A DNA stretch of 64,000 nucleotides from Podarcis raffonei (Eukaryota; Chordata; Lepidosauria; Squamata; Lacertidae). The stretch's first letter is position 1. Each line of letters begins with the position of its first letter. Under the pieces are notes generated by a model. It ran no database searches. It was given only the letters and a program-made list of their open reading frames with translations, and had not been told where the DNA came from. The position numbers and the translations under genes are program-made. This document shows, piece by piece, positions 28,001 through 38,084 of this stretch. The DNA lies in NCBI RefSeq assembly GCF_027172205.1, contig NC_070619.1, positions 2,738,001-2,802,000 on the forward strand, read 5' to 3'.

Positions 28001-31000
28001 CAGCCGCGGCTGCCGCCCCAAGCCTTGCGCACACCTGCCCGAAGCACGGGGCGCCCTCCGGAGGGCTCCGCATGCTTCGGAGTGCAGGCTGCCGCCCCAA
28101 GTCTTGCGCGCCCGGCGGGAGCTCCCGCCGGGCGCGCAAGGCTTGCGAACACTCGCCCGAAGCACGGGGAGCCCTCCGGAGGGCTCCCCGTGCTTCGGGC
28201 GACAGGCTGCCGCCCCAAGCCTCGCGCGACCGTCGGGACCTCCCGCCGGGCACGCAAGGCTTGCAGACACTCGCCCGAAGCAGGGGGAGCCCTCCGGAGG
28301 GCTCCCCGTGCTTCGGGCGACAGGCTGCCGCCCCAAGCCTCGCGCGCCCGTCGGGACCTCCCACCGGGCGCGCAAGGCTTGCAGCCTGTCGCCCGAAGCA
28401 CGGAGAGCCCTCCGGAGGCCTCCCCGTGCTTCGGGTGACAGGCTGCCGCCCCAAGCCTCGCACGCCCGTCGGGACCTCCCGCCGGGCGCGCAAGGCTTGC
28501 AGCCTGTCGCCTGAAGCACGGGGAGCCCTCCGGAGGCCTCCCCGTGCTTCGGGTGACAGGCTGCCGCCCCAAGCCTCGCGCACAAGGCTTGCAGACACTC
28601 TCCCGAAGCACGGAGAGCCCTCCAGAGGGCTCCCCGTGCTTCGGGCGACAGGTTGCCGCGCCAAGCCTCGCGCGCTCCCGCCGGCGCGCAAGGCTTGCGG
28701 ACACTTGCCGGGGCTGCAGGCTGCTGCCCGCAAGCCTTGTGAGCCCGCGGGAACTCCCGCCGGGCTTGCAAGGCTTGCGGATAGCTTCCTGAAGCCTGGA
28801 GAGCGAGAGGGGTCGGTGCGCACCGATGCCTCTCGCTCTCCAGGCTTCAGCGAAAGCCTGCATTCGCACCATAGGATGCACACACATTTCCCCTTCATTT
28901 TTGGATGGGAAAAAGTGCGTCCTATGGTGCGAAAAATACGGTATATGAAACATTGCCAACTAGAGAAAGAATAGAGATATTAGTTATGAGATTTAAATGT
29001 AATAGTGGAAGTAAAAAATGTATATTAAGTGAATAGATTGGAAAATTTTCAGATGTGATTGATGGAAGTAAAAAAAAACTGTATAAGATGTAAAAGTATG
29101 TTTAATTGCTGTTGAAAATGATATGTTTAAAAATAAAAAATAAAAATTTATTCGTTTTTTAAAGAGAATTCTCTAGTCGACCCACCTGCAATGCAGGAAT
29201 ATGTCGCTGTTCCATACGGGGATCAAACCTGCAACCCTGGCCTTATCAGCACCACGCTCTAACCAACCGTACATAAATCAACTGACAAGCTAGAAAAAGT
29301 CTCTCAGGGTTCCCCATCTTGCCTCTTAGAACCTCGTTACAGCTCTCACCCTCGGCCAAATAGCGCAACCTCGCACGTTTGCGGCAGGGGGGGCTTTCAG
29401 GATGTCGGAAACTGTCATATACTAAATGCGTCTTCTGTTTCAGGTATAAGCTTCCTCCATCCAGGGCGAAGCAGCCCCTCTCTGGTTCCACACAAGTCTC
29501 GGAATAAAAAACCCAGTCCCACTTTTGAAATTCCAAGCCGAATTTTGTTTCTCGCACCCAGGTCTTCCCCACTTTTTATTTTTTAAAATACCGTATTTTT
29601 CGCTCCAAAAGATGCACCTGACCATAAGACGTGCCTAGTTTTTAGAGGAGGAAAGCCCTTTTTTTGAGGATCAGCTCAAAGTTGTCAAGCTTACTGTTCT
29701 GCAGCTTCTTTAGGAAAGGAAAGCCCTTTCCACAGTTTCCAGACAAATAATCTAATCAGCCAGTCACATGTCACTGGGGAAACAAACAGCCTCCGTCTGC
29801 AGAACATACAACAATGGCGGCCTGGGCAAGGGGCCGGGGCTGGAAAGGGAGCCAGCGATTGACCACACATTCGCTCCATAAGATGCACAGACATTTCCCC
29901 TTACTCTTTAGGAGGGAAAAGGTGCGTCTTATGGAGCGAAAAATACAGTATACGGCCTACTAAACAAAGAGGATAACGGAAGCACCGCTCACCTTGAACG
30001 CGATGGTCTCATAGGGCTCTGCTGCCATCAGCAGATACTGCCAGCGCCGGTCGGGGGGTTCAATCCTCTGCTCATATGCGGACATAAAACGATGTCTGGG
30101 CATGATGCTCTCGGCGATCTCTGGGTAATCGATCTGCGCCATTAAATTTGTTTGCTGGATTTAGGAATTGCTCCCCACGTCAACCAAGAATATGTATTTA
30201 TCGACAGACTGTGCTCGTATCCCACCTTTTTCTCCCAAAAGCTCAAGGCCTTTTCTGTGGTGGCTCCCCAAACATTTATCTTTGTGCATAAACACTCACA
30301 CACCTATACATACGGGGGGCTGCGTCTCCCCATATGAACCAGACTCTGCAATCATCGTCTGGGGCCCTTCTTCCTGTGCCTCCTCCTCATGAGGGCTGAA
30401 ATGTGGCAACACAAGAACGGGGCCTTTTCTGTGGTGGCTCCCCTTTTGTGGCATGCTCTCCCCAGAGAAGCCCACCTGGCGCCATCATTACATGTATTTA
30501 GACGCCAAGCAAAAATATTCCTCTTTACCCAGGCCTGTGGCCGTTAAATAATTCATAGCCTGTAAATATTGGGGGGGGGGCTGTTTTATGATGACTATTT
30601 TGTTATTAGGATTTTGGTCACTATGCTTTTTATCTATGTTTTAATTATGTTTTAATTATTTATTTTTTGTGATGTGTTTCCAAGGTTGCACACCGCCCTG
30701 AGATCTTTTGATAATGGCCTGCATATGAATGGAACAAATAATAAAATGGAATAAACAATAATACAATGTTTTCCTCCTCATTTAATGCCTACAAGAATCC
30801 TGCGAGCTGGTCCTCCCCCACAAGGTTACCCAGCAGGCTTCTTGGTTGTGTGGGGACTTGAACCCTGGTGTTAAGTCCCCTGGTCTTAAGATTGACACTC
30901 TAACCTAGTGATTCACAAACTTTCTTTTTTTTGGGGGGGGACTGTCCCCTTGAATCCATAAACTCATCCCTACAGTATAAAGAACATTATTCAGAATAAA

Positions 31001-34000
31001 AGTAAAGGTAAAGAGACCCCTGACCATTAGGTCCAGTCGTGGCCGACTCTGGGGTTGTGGCGCTCATCTCGCTTTATTGGCCGAGGGAGCCGGCAAGATG
31101 TGGCCAACATGACTAAGCCGCTTCTGGCGAACCAGAGCAGCGCATGGAAACGCCATTTACCTTCCCGACGGAGTGGTACCTATTTATCTACTTGCACTTT
31201 GACATGCTTTTGAACTGCTAGGTTGGCAGGAGCAGGGACCGAGCAACAGGAGCTCACTCCGTCGCGGGGATTCAAACCGCCAACCTTCTGATCGGCAAAC
31301 CCTAGGTATTCCTATTATTCAGAATAGTGGTTCGCAAAACCCTCTATGAAAGATAATAAGGCGAAAAAATTCAAAGCAGTAACCATTAATTGTCCGTTTG
31401 TTTGAAATCCAGTTAAAACTACTTTGGTTAATTCAACAAAATTGATCAGCTTGATGCAGCGATGCCAGTTTTCCAAAGTTTGATAGTAATTTACACCTCT
31501 AGCAGCACCCTCGCCCCTTAGCGAGCCGCCAGGTAATCCCACCACAACCACCTGGGGGCAGCCCCACCCACTTTGTGAACCATTGCTCTAACCACTACAC
31601 CACACCACACTAGGTATTCCCAAGGTCAGGGACAAGGAGGGAGGAGGGGAAGTGGGGTGGGCAAAAATATTTCAGAATTAATAAGCTGTCTTAAGTCACG
31701 TTGGCAACAAGGGATGGTTTTGCCCTGGCGACATCAAAGTCACTGCGAGGCAACAGGTAGATGAAGATACCTGGAAGAGGAGACTCTGCTGTCCCATCTC
31801 TGGATCCCTCTGTTTGGTCACTGAAGGACAAGAAAAGCAGGTGGAGGTTAGTATGGCTTTGCAAAGAGGCACAGGACGCATTGGCTTTGGGGCTGTGTGT
31901 TCCTGAAAGGAGCACACCCAGCTTCCGCCTTAAAAATGGACAGTAAAGTTTCTAGACCTCATGAGTGCACTTCGGAAAGTGCACGGCACTGCTTGCTCGT
32001 ACCTGAGACACCAGACTTTCTTGAGGATCCTTGCCTGTCCCCGTTACTCAGAATAAGTAATAATAATAATTATTATTTTATTTATACCCTGCCCATCTGA
32101 CTGGACGGCTTACATCATACCTAAAAACATAATTAAAAGTATCAAACAATACCGGGCTGCCTCCAGGTATCTCCTAAAAGTCACAGTTGTTTATCTCCTT
32201 GACATCGGACGGGAGGGCGTTCCACAGGGTGGGTGCCACCACCAAGAAGGCCCTCTGCCTGGTTCCCTGTAATCTCACTTCTTGCACGGAGGGAACTGCC
32301 AGAAGGCCCTCAGAGCTGGACCACAGTGGGGGTGGTGACGCTTCTTCAGGGATACTGGGCCGAGGCCGTTTAGAACTTTTAAAGTCAGCACCAACTAGGG
32401 TTGGGAGGGATCTAACTTTTAACATTGTGATATATCACTAGCTAAACAATGTCTGATATAAGGATGGAGCTATATAGAGGCACTGGCTGGCTTCGCAGTT
32501 TCCCCCACATTGTGATTTTTGCATAACAAATACACTCGCGTACACATCACAATTTGTAATATATTGCCAGGCCCAAATTTATGAAACTGATATTGCAATA
32601 TGAACTTCCAACTGCTTTTGGATGATAGCCCTAGCATCAACATGCAAAGAAAACCATGCAGAGGAGCAGTGTTTGTGTAACTGAACCTGGATGCAGAATC
32701 AGAAATGCAGTTAAAGTATGTGCACACACAAACACAGCCCCACCCCAGTTTATCACGACAGATACAAAGTGGTCTAGGTGGCCTGCCAGGACCTGAGCAT
32801 AAGAAGGGCCTGCAGGATCAGGCCAATGGGCCCTCCAGCCCAGAATCCTCTCCTGACACAGGCCAGCCCGATGCCTCTTCTGGGAAACGCGCGATCAGGA
32901 TTCAAACACAGAAGCCCTCTCCCCCTCCTGCCGCTTCCAGGAGCTGGTACCCAGAAGAATTGCTGCCTCGCCTCTCTGGCTAGCAGACACCGTTAGCCTT
33001 ATCTGGCAGGGGAGGAAAACGGAGCCCCAAGGAGCGAGCGGGGCGCTACCTTTGTAACCCGGCCGGCCGATTTTCACAAACTTCTTCACCTCGACCTTGA
33101 CCTTCTCAGGGGCGGGTTGGGCGGGGGCCTCTTTGGCTTCTTTAGCCGCTCGACGAGCTCTAAAAAACGAGAAAGAGGAGTGGGGGAGAGGGAAAGCAGC
33201 TTTTAAATAACTCCAGGGGGAAGAAGAGGGGGGATGCAGGATTTTTTCATAGGAAGCTCTCTACTGTTGACACTCGCTTAATTATTTTTCTGCCAGACAC
33301 ACTAACCTCCTCCAGTCGACTTTTGTTCCAGAAGTCTTAACGCAACTTTGCAAAGATCAGCCGTGCCGCTATATTCTTTTTAGAGAAAAGAGGCTTTGCT
33401 CCTGGCAACCCTTCCAAACAAACAGCACTTGTTCTGCCATGAACGTTTAACATTTAACATGCCAACTGAGGCCTGTGTAGCCCGAGATGAAACTCTTGGG
33501 TTTCTTGCAATTCCTCTGAGCATCGCACGGTCTGACCTTGGGGTGAATTTGCTGGGACGTCCACTCCTGGGAAGACTGGCAGCTGTCTTGAATGTTTCCC
33601 ACTTTTGAGTAATCTTTCTCACTGTAGAATGATGGGTTTTAAATTGGTCGCAGATGGCCTTATAGCCCATCCCAGTTTCATAGGCGGCGGCAACTGCTTC
33701 TCTAAGAGCATTGCTGATATCTTTCTTCCTTGGCCTTGTGTCATAACGCACCTGAATACTCCAGCCCATCAAACTGCCAGAACTTCGGCTTTTATTGAGG
33801 TGGGAGGACTGGCTGGTGATCAATTAAGCACAGGCATTTCATTAGCAGCCCCTGTCAGCAACTTAGCCTCTAAATTCCCATGGAAGCCGTAAGAGTGTAC
33901 TTAGTTTTTCACACATGGCTTCTCCCTTTTGGGTTTAAAATAAATGACATGGTGTAATATGTGATGTGCTGTTGTTCATCTGAGGTTGTATTTACCTAAT

Positions 34001-37000
34001 TTTAAGACCTGCTAAGGAGGGACGTGGGTGGCACTGTGGGTTAAACCACAGAGCCTAGGACTTGCTGATCAGAAGGTCGGCAGTTCGAATCCATTTGACG
34101 GGGTGAGCTCCCGTTGCTCAGTCCCTGCTCCTGCCAACCTAGCAGTTCGAAAGCACACCAGTGCAAGTAGATAAATAGGTACTGCTCCAGCAGGAAGGTA
34201 AACAGCATTTCCGTGTGCTGCTCTGGTTCGCCAGAAGCGGCTTAGTCATGCTGGCCACATGACCCGGAAGCTGTATGCCGGCTCCCTTGGCCAATAAAGC
34301 GAGATGAGCACCGCAACCCCAGAGTCGGTCACGACTGGACCTAATGGTCAGGGGTCCCTTCACCTTTACCTTAAGGAGCAGATGATTGTTATTAGACCTT
34401 GATATGTAGAACCACAGAATTCAAAGAGGCTGTACTTTCTTTTTCCCATGACTGTGTATACCAAAAAAACCAAAAGCCCACTTGTCTTTTTAGAGAAGGC
34501 AGACGCTTTCTCCGAACTGCCACGGGAGGAAAGCTTGTGATTGTGTGGAGGGCTGTCTAAAGGATACCTTCCTCAGCTGCCTCAAAGGCTGCATGTCTGC
34601 CAGAGGCGGCACACAGCCTTCCTTGCCACATTTCAAGCAAGGAGCATTTCCAGCTTCTCAGGATGTCCCTTACCCCACAGTGACAGCAAGTGAAGAACGC
34701 CAGAAGAGAATTTAAGGACTGGTGGATCAGGCCAGTGGGAAAGCCGCAAACAGAATTCTAGCACAAAAGCACTCGCCAGTCCTGTGACTTCCAGTAATTG
34801 TGATTCAGAAGCACTGTTGCGCCTCACTGTGAAGGCTCTTGTGGCTAGTAGCCATTGACAGCCCACTCCTCCGTGAATTAGTCCCGTTCTCTTTTAAAGC
34901 CTTCCAAACTGGCTCCTGCAGCAGGGAGTTCCATAGTTTATCTGTCTTGGCCAACTGGGGCCCATTCAACCCAGCACTCTGTTCTCGCAGTAGCCAATCC
35001 AATGCCCGGTTTTCAAACCATTGCAGCTGCTTCCAGCTATCTTTAAAAGCCGACTTGAGCAATGAACATTCCCCCTCCCTCAATGGACACAGAAGCCCTT
35101 TGGAGGGAATAAATCTATGCCAGCGTTTGGGAGACATCGGCAGGCACTGAGATAATGCTGGACTCCAAAATCCCATTGGCCTGTGCTGGCTGCTGGGGGC
35201 TGGAGTGCAACCTCTGCTTTCCCCATGACTGGTCTAAGAAGAGGAGAGGGAATGCCTCTTATAAACTGAGGCATTCTTCCAGCGGTATCTGCAAGGCCAC
35301 AGGCTCCCCGTCCCTGGTCTAAGAATGGGTGAGAATGCTTAAGCAGAATGTTAAGCAGGAGGCATTCTTCCATCTCTGGCAGGGGGTAAGGAAATTCTGC
35401 TTCTCATATCAGGGAAGATGGCATTTTACCATTGCGCTGTGGAGAGTGTATTAACTTATGGTCTGTGTGTGTGGTTTGGGAGCTGCACGGCCAGGGAAAA
35501 AAACAATGCTATCCAGGGTTGTAAAGACTGCAGAGAGAATAATTGGGTGCACTCTTCCCGCCTTGGATCAAATCTACGCTTCCAGGTGCCATAAGAAAGC
35601 TGCAGAGACAGCGCAGGATAGTGCGCACCCTGGAAACAATCTCTTTCAGCTTCTGCCTTCTGGAAGAAGGTACAGGGTTATAAAGGCCAGGACTAGCCAC
35701 CTGAGAAACAGTTTCTACGCAAATGCAATTCTGGTTCTAAATGCAGCATAAGGGGTCTCTATAGTATAATGTATTTTTTAGTATAGTGTATTTTATAGTA
35801 TAGTATAGTATAGTATAGTATAGTATAGTATAGTATATTTTAAAATGGGGTTTCAGAGTTTTTAGGGGTTTTTGAATGTTTTATGTAGTTTTTCAATTTC
35901 ATTGTTCTGTATGGGACAATGACAATAAAGATATCGTATATCGAAGGGGAAGATTTAAATAAAAGTAAGTGTAAAGAAGACAAAGATGAGCACATGTTCA
36001 GAGTTGGCAACTTACAAATTGGTCTGATGCTTCTTCCCCTGAGTGTGTGCCAGGTAACTTCCCTATAAGAAGAAAAGGCAGAAACAAATTGATTAGGAAG
36101 AGGGGGCCAAAGTCTTGGGCTCAGGATTTACTACAAATGTTCCTGGCTATTGGGTCATAGAATAATAGCATTGTAGAGTTGGAAGAGACCACGGAGGTCA
36201 TCCAGTCCAACCCCCTGCAATGCAGGAATCTTTTGACCAACATGGGGCTCGAACCCACAACACTGAGATTAAGGGTCTCATGCTCTACCGACTGGGACCC
36301 TTGCATGCTCTAGCATGGAGCTACAGAGCCCTCCTTAAAAGCAAAACAAGGCGCCAGACCTCATGGTTCCATACAAATATGGCTGACAGCACTAAGATTA
36401 AGGATAGAAGCCATCCAAAGACTCAAAATGTAAAATAAGAAAAACAAGGTGTCTAACAGGCCTGATGCCCTCGCATTTTAGGAATGGAGGAAGCTGCCCT
36501 ATGGGCTGTGTCAAGCTCATTACTCTCTACAGCAGAGCTGCCCAAACTTGGGTCTCCAGCTGTTTTTGGACTCCAATTCCCATCATCCCTGACCGCTGGT
36601 CTTGGGAAACCCTAGTCTACAATGACGGGCAGCTGCTCTGACAGGAGTCTTTCCCCAGCTCTGCTGATGCTGAAGATTGAACCGTGATCTTCTATGTGCA
36701 AAACAGATCTCTGCCATTGAGCTTCGGTTTGTCCCTCAATCTCTCTCTCTCTCATAAGATTCCAGTCCTCATGACCTTGAATGTATGGATGATTTAAACA
36801 GAAATGCAGGAAGCTACCTTACACAGCTGGGACATGGGTGGCACTGTGGGTTAAACCACAGAGCCTAGGACTTGCCGATCAGAAGGTTGGCAGTTTGAAT
36901 CCCCATGACGGGGTGAGCTCCCGTTGCTCAGTCCCTGCTCCTGCCAACCTAGCAGTTCGAAAGCACGTCAAAATGCAAGTAGATAAATAGGTACCACTCT

Positions 37001-37773
37001 GGCGGGAAGGTAAATGGCGTTTCCGTGCGCTGCTCTGGTTCGCCAGAAGAGGCTTAGTCATGCTGGCCACATGACCTGGAAGCTGTATGCCGGCTCCCTC
37101 TGCCAATAAACCGAGATGAGCGCCACAACCCCAGAGTCGGTCACGACTGGACCTAATGGTCAGGGGTCCCTTTACCTTTACCTTACACAGAGTCAGTCAG
37201 GCCTCTGGGTCTACCTAGCTCCTTTATGTCGGGTAGCAGCAAGATATGAAGCCCTCCAGTTGCTCTTGGGGCAACGATGGAAGTGCAGGCGTAAAAGAGA
37301 ACAGAAAAAGTGGGGGGGGGCAGGGAACGCTCACCTCGTTGTTGTGCAACGTAAGACAAAGCTTGCATTCATAAGAGCCCAAGTGGTTTTTCATAAAGTA
37401 CGGATCCTGGAGAAAAGGGAGGAAATGACGGTAAGCTGGGAGATCTGGAAGCCACACCCATACACAGCAAGTACACATTCCAAATGTTTATCTCTGCATT
37501 TAAATACACTCCATTAATGTTAACCCCGTTAATATATCAAGTAGCAGGTCCTTGTGAGCCTGCACAGGCACCCCTCGCCTTCCCACATGCAAAGCACTCC
37601 TCTTGCTGGTAGGTGGAACTTTCTGTTTTACAGACGAGTAATCCCACCTTGTTGATGTCAATCGTTTCCAAGGCCAGCTGCCTCAGCCGCTCCCGGCGGT
37701 CCCTGTTGCTCTCTGAGGCGGAAGCGACGCCTCCGCTCCCTGTCTTCCCTCCGGGACGGTGCTGGAAATCCAT
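25083..37773 (-). CDS. SF3A2: Splicing factor 3A subunit 2, complete coding region
   Basis: Eight coding exons join in phase: 37648-37773, 37335-37406, 36016-36062, 33050-33159, 31771-31820, 29993-30133, 27504-27572 and 25083-25418 (316 residues plus TGA). All borders are AG/GT. The start MDFQHRPGGKTGSGGVAS is that of human SF3A2. The matrin-type zinc finger is intact (Cys56, Cys59, His72, His78 in YECKLC...HTQGKKH), followed by KFVKIGRPGYK, IDYPEIAESIMPRHRF and KFWTHWNRETKQFFLQFHFK. The last exon is Pro-rich. SF3A2 joins SF3A1/SF3A3 in the U2 snRNP and helps branch-site recognition. Human is 464 residues; the lizard form lacks the long series of VHPPAPG-type repeats. A further 5'UTR part lies at 37774-37803 after an acceptor, and a donor at 39082-39087 suggests a noncoding first exon in the CpG island shared with PLEKHJ1. 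Confidence 0.96.
25456..25665 (+). repeat. Dispersed squamate repeat (GGATCAGGCC family)
   Basis: The segment with CCAGAATCCTCTTCTGACGG, CCAATCAGATGCCTCTTCTG and GGTTTCCAGCAACTGAGATC is shared in layout with 32780-32995 and 34719-34880. Lies just beyond the acceptor of the last SF3A2 exon. Confidence 0.55.
25733..27088. repeat. Long palindromic (fold-back) element
   Basis: The left arm (25733-25777 plus 26226-26385) and the right arm (about 26850-27088) are reverse complements over ~200 bases with few mismatches: left GCAAAATAACACAACAGGAT, CAATGGCACTAAACACTATT, ATTGCAACCAAAGTCTCTAA; right carries their complements in reverse order. The spacer (26400-26850) holds a second small inverted repeat around 26402-26462. 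No ORF. The left arm is interrupted by a Tc1-type MITE. Unassigned; a fold-back or Penelope-like relic is possible. Confidence 0.75.
25778..26225. mobile_element. Tc1/mariner-type MITE inside the palindrome's left arm
   Basis: TA-flanked, with left end CAGGTGAAACTTGGAAAATT and right end TTCGAATTTTTCGAGTTTCACCTG (inverted). About 444 bp, non-coding. It splits CACTATTTA from TAGACTAATACAAAC, which are contiguous in the right arm. Confidence 0.8.
27096..27319. mobile_element. Mariner-like MITE (CAGTGGTACCTCGGGTTA family)
   Basis: TA-flanked, with ends CAGTGGTACCTCAGGTTACA and TTAACCCGAGGTACCACTG. It sits immediately beside the palindrome and 185 bp from SF3A2 exon 7. Confidence 0.85.
27758..29163 (+). 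mobile_element. 5'-truncated L1 with internal MITE
   Basis: The last ORF2 codons are at 27770-27900 (RFTEDWKKYTNYLKSNCN, then QQITLVGLQDVL), close to the L1 at 47115 (RFTEDWNKFTEYV). The 3'UTR resumes at 28944 after the MITE and ends in AAAATAAAAATTTATTCG. Flanked by the 15-bp duplication noted for the host SINE. Confidence 0.8.
27907..28943. mobile_element. TA-flanked MITE with a 118-bp GC-rich satellite inside
   Basis: The ends CCGTATTTTTCGTTCTATAGG and CCTATGGTGCGAAAAATACGG are inverted repeats between TA dinucleotides. The interior (about 28010-28800) repeats every 118 bases at least four times (landmark GCTTGC at 28141, 28259, 28377, 28495). Each unit contains a palindrome of ~38 bases centred on CCTCCGGAGG and another on GGCGGGAGCTCCCGCC. 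The long open frames on both strands here come from the repeat. Confidence 0.8.
29589..29950. mobile_element. TA-flanked MITE (CCGTATTTTTCGCTC family)
   Basis: Left CCGTATTTTTCGCTCCAAAAGATGCACC, right TGCGTCTTATGGAGCGAAAAATACAG as inverted ends. ~360 bp, 43 bp from SF3A2 exon 6. Same family as 27907, 40357 and 59172. Confidence 0.8.
30235..30770 (+). mobile_element. CR1/L3-type LINE 3' end
   Basis: GGCCTTTTCTGTGGTGGCTC, GGCATGCTCTCCCCAGAGAAG and the 3'UTR CACACCGCCCTGAGATCTTTT...AATAAAATGGAATAAAC are the ORF2 end (AFSVVAP-like) and 3'UTR of a CR1/L3 LINE. The first motif also occurs at 30250, so there may be two overlapping pieces. Confidence 0.6.
30906..31585. mobile_element. Non-autonomous hAT element containing a Sauria SINE
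   Basis: Inverted ends TAGTGATTCACAAACTTTC and ACTTTGTGAACCATTG lie between perfect 8-bp duplications CTCTAACC (30898-30905, 31586-31593). The interior is AT-rich and non-coding. A shorter relative is visible at about 43390-43530. Confidence 0.75.
30999..31313 (-). repeat. Sauria-type SINE (minus) with 13-bp target duplication
   Basis: ATTATTCAGAATA occurs at 30986-30998 and 31314-31326. The copy begins AGTAAAGGTAAAGAGACCCC and ends at ATCGGCAAACCCTAGG, so the head is slightly truncated. Confidence 0.85.
32050..32405 (-). mobile_element. CR1/L2-type LINE 3' end (minus)
   Basis: Plus-strand CCTGCCCATCTGACTGGACGG, AAGAAGGCCCTCTGCCTGGT and GGCCGAGGCCGTTTAGAAC are the reverse of the family also found at 11598 and 22225. 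Short AAT tail at the left. SF3A2 intron 4. Confidence 0.72.
32780..32995 (+). repeat. Dispersed squamate repeat (GGATCAGGCC family)
   Basis: GCATAAGAAGGGCCTGCAGG, ATCAGGCCAATGGGCC and CCAGGAGCTGGTACCCAGAAG mark the best copy in the window. It ends ~55 bp from SF3A2 exon 4. Class unknown. Confidence 0.6.
33380..34462 (-). mobile_element. Tc1-type DNA transposon relic with transposase N-terminus
   Basis: The minus-strand frame (33380-33823) reads DISNALREAVAAAYETGMGY, KAICDQFKTHHSTVRKI and SLPRSGRPSKFTPRSDRAM, the paired-like DNA-binding domain of Tc1 transposases, then jumps from ASVGMLNVK to KCCLFGRVARSKAS, so part of the linker is deleted and the catalytic DDE domain is absent. The right part (33880-34018, 34374-34462) is the element's 5' noncoding end, interrupted by a Sauria SINE. 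The left terminal repeat was not found. Confidence 0.8.
34019..34373 (+). repeat. Sauria-type SINE inserted in the Tc1 relic
   Basis: Full-length copy (GGGACGTGGGTGGCACTGTG to GGTCCCTTCACCTTTACC). The Tc1 text CCTGCTAAGG / AAGGAGCAGATGATT continues on both sides, with TAAGGAG as the likely target duplication. Confidence 0.85.
34719..34880 (+). repeat. Dispersed squamate repeat (GGATCAGGCC family)
   Basis: GGACTGGTGGATCAGGCCAG and GTGGCTAGTAGCCATTGACA match the family at 32780. The following 34880-35440 holds only unassigned intron sequence. Confidence 0.5.
35445..35945 (+). mobile_element. L2-like non-LTR element 3' end
   Basis: The frame LSRVVKTAERIIGCTLPALD with LLPSGRRYRVIKARTSHLRN is the C-terminal end of an L2-like ORF2 (also at 51300). 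The 3'UTR ends GGGACAATGACAATAAAGATATC. A (TATAG)n run occupies about 35796-35836. SF3A2 intron 3. Confidence 0.65.
36162..36300 (-). repeat. tRNA-Lys-like/CR1-tail SINE (minus)
   Basis: Best copy of the family. On the minus strand: CAGTCGGTAGAGCATGAGAC, CCTTAATCTCAG, GTGGGTTCGAGCCCC, then a CR1 tail with CCTGCATTGCAGGGGGTTGG and a TATTATTCTA end. Confidence 0.75.
36481..36735 (-). repeat. tRNA-Ala-like SINE (minus) split by a hAT MITE
   Basis: Plus-strand GGAGGAAGCTGCCCTATGGG and GCAGCTGCTCTGACAGGAGTCTTTCC flank a short hAT piece (about 36528-36612, AGCTGCCCAAACTTGGGTCT). The tRNA-like head is degraded on the right. Confidence 0.55.
36829..37182 (+). repeat. Sauria-type SINE in SF3A2 intron 2
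   Basis: Full-length copy with CCTTACACAG at about 36818 and again at 37181-37190, a probable target duplication. Confidence 0.87.
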
Positions 37774-38084
37774 CGTGGACGATCCAGAGCTTCAAAACAG
37801 ATCCTGGAGAAAAATCTTGTTGGGGGGGGGGGGGAGAGTGGCAGAGATAGAGAGAGAATGCAAGTTATTAGCTCCCAGGATGGTTGCTTTCAATTCATGG
37901 CAATCCAGGGTTCATTTTGTAGGTCTGAGGGTGAGGTCAGGGGGACGTGAGACGACTTTGCTGCTCACTACCAACTTGAAGCCAGCGTGAAAAGCAGCCA
38001 CCTTGCATGAAAACTTTCTTCTCCTCAATCTTTCTTCTCACTCATGTGATCGTTTCCTAACTCTGGCCCATCTGGGTTAGGCCA

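Larger units (their letters stand above)
27709..29272 (-). repeat. tRNA-Ile-like/CR1-tail SINE split by an L1
   Basis: The CR1-like tail lies at 27709-27757 and the tRNA-Ile-like head at 29164-29272 (GATCAAACCTGCAACCCTGG, TTATCAGCACCACGCTCTAA on the plus strand). GAGAATTCTCTAGTC is present on both sides (27743-27757, 29164-29178): the 15-bp target duplication of the L1 between them. Confidence 0.75.
30830..31620 (-). repeat. tRNA-derived SINE split by a hAT element
   Basis: Plus-strand pieces GGGGACTTGAACCCTGGTGT...GACACTCTAACC (30850-30905) and CTCTAACCACTACACCACAC (31586 on) are the reverse of the SINE head AGTGTGGTGTAGTGGTTAGAG. They are separated by a hAT with the 8-mer CTCTAACC on both sides. 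Confidence 0.6.

Noticed and set aside
27882-28974. Overlapping ORFs of 280-340 codons on both strands
   Set aside because: They arise from the 118-bp GC-rich palindromic repeat inside a MITE; products are low-complexity Arg/Gly/Ser/Pro and lie on both strands in several frames.
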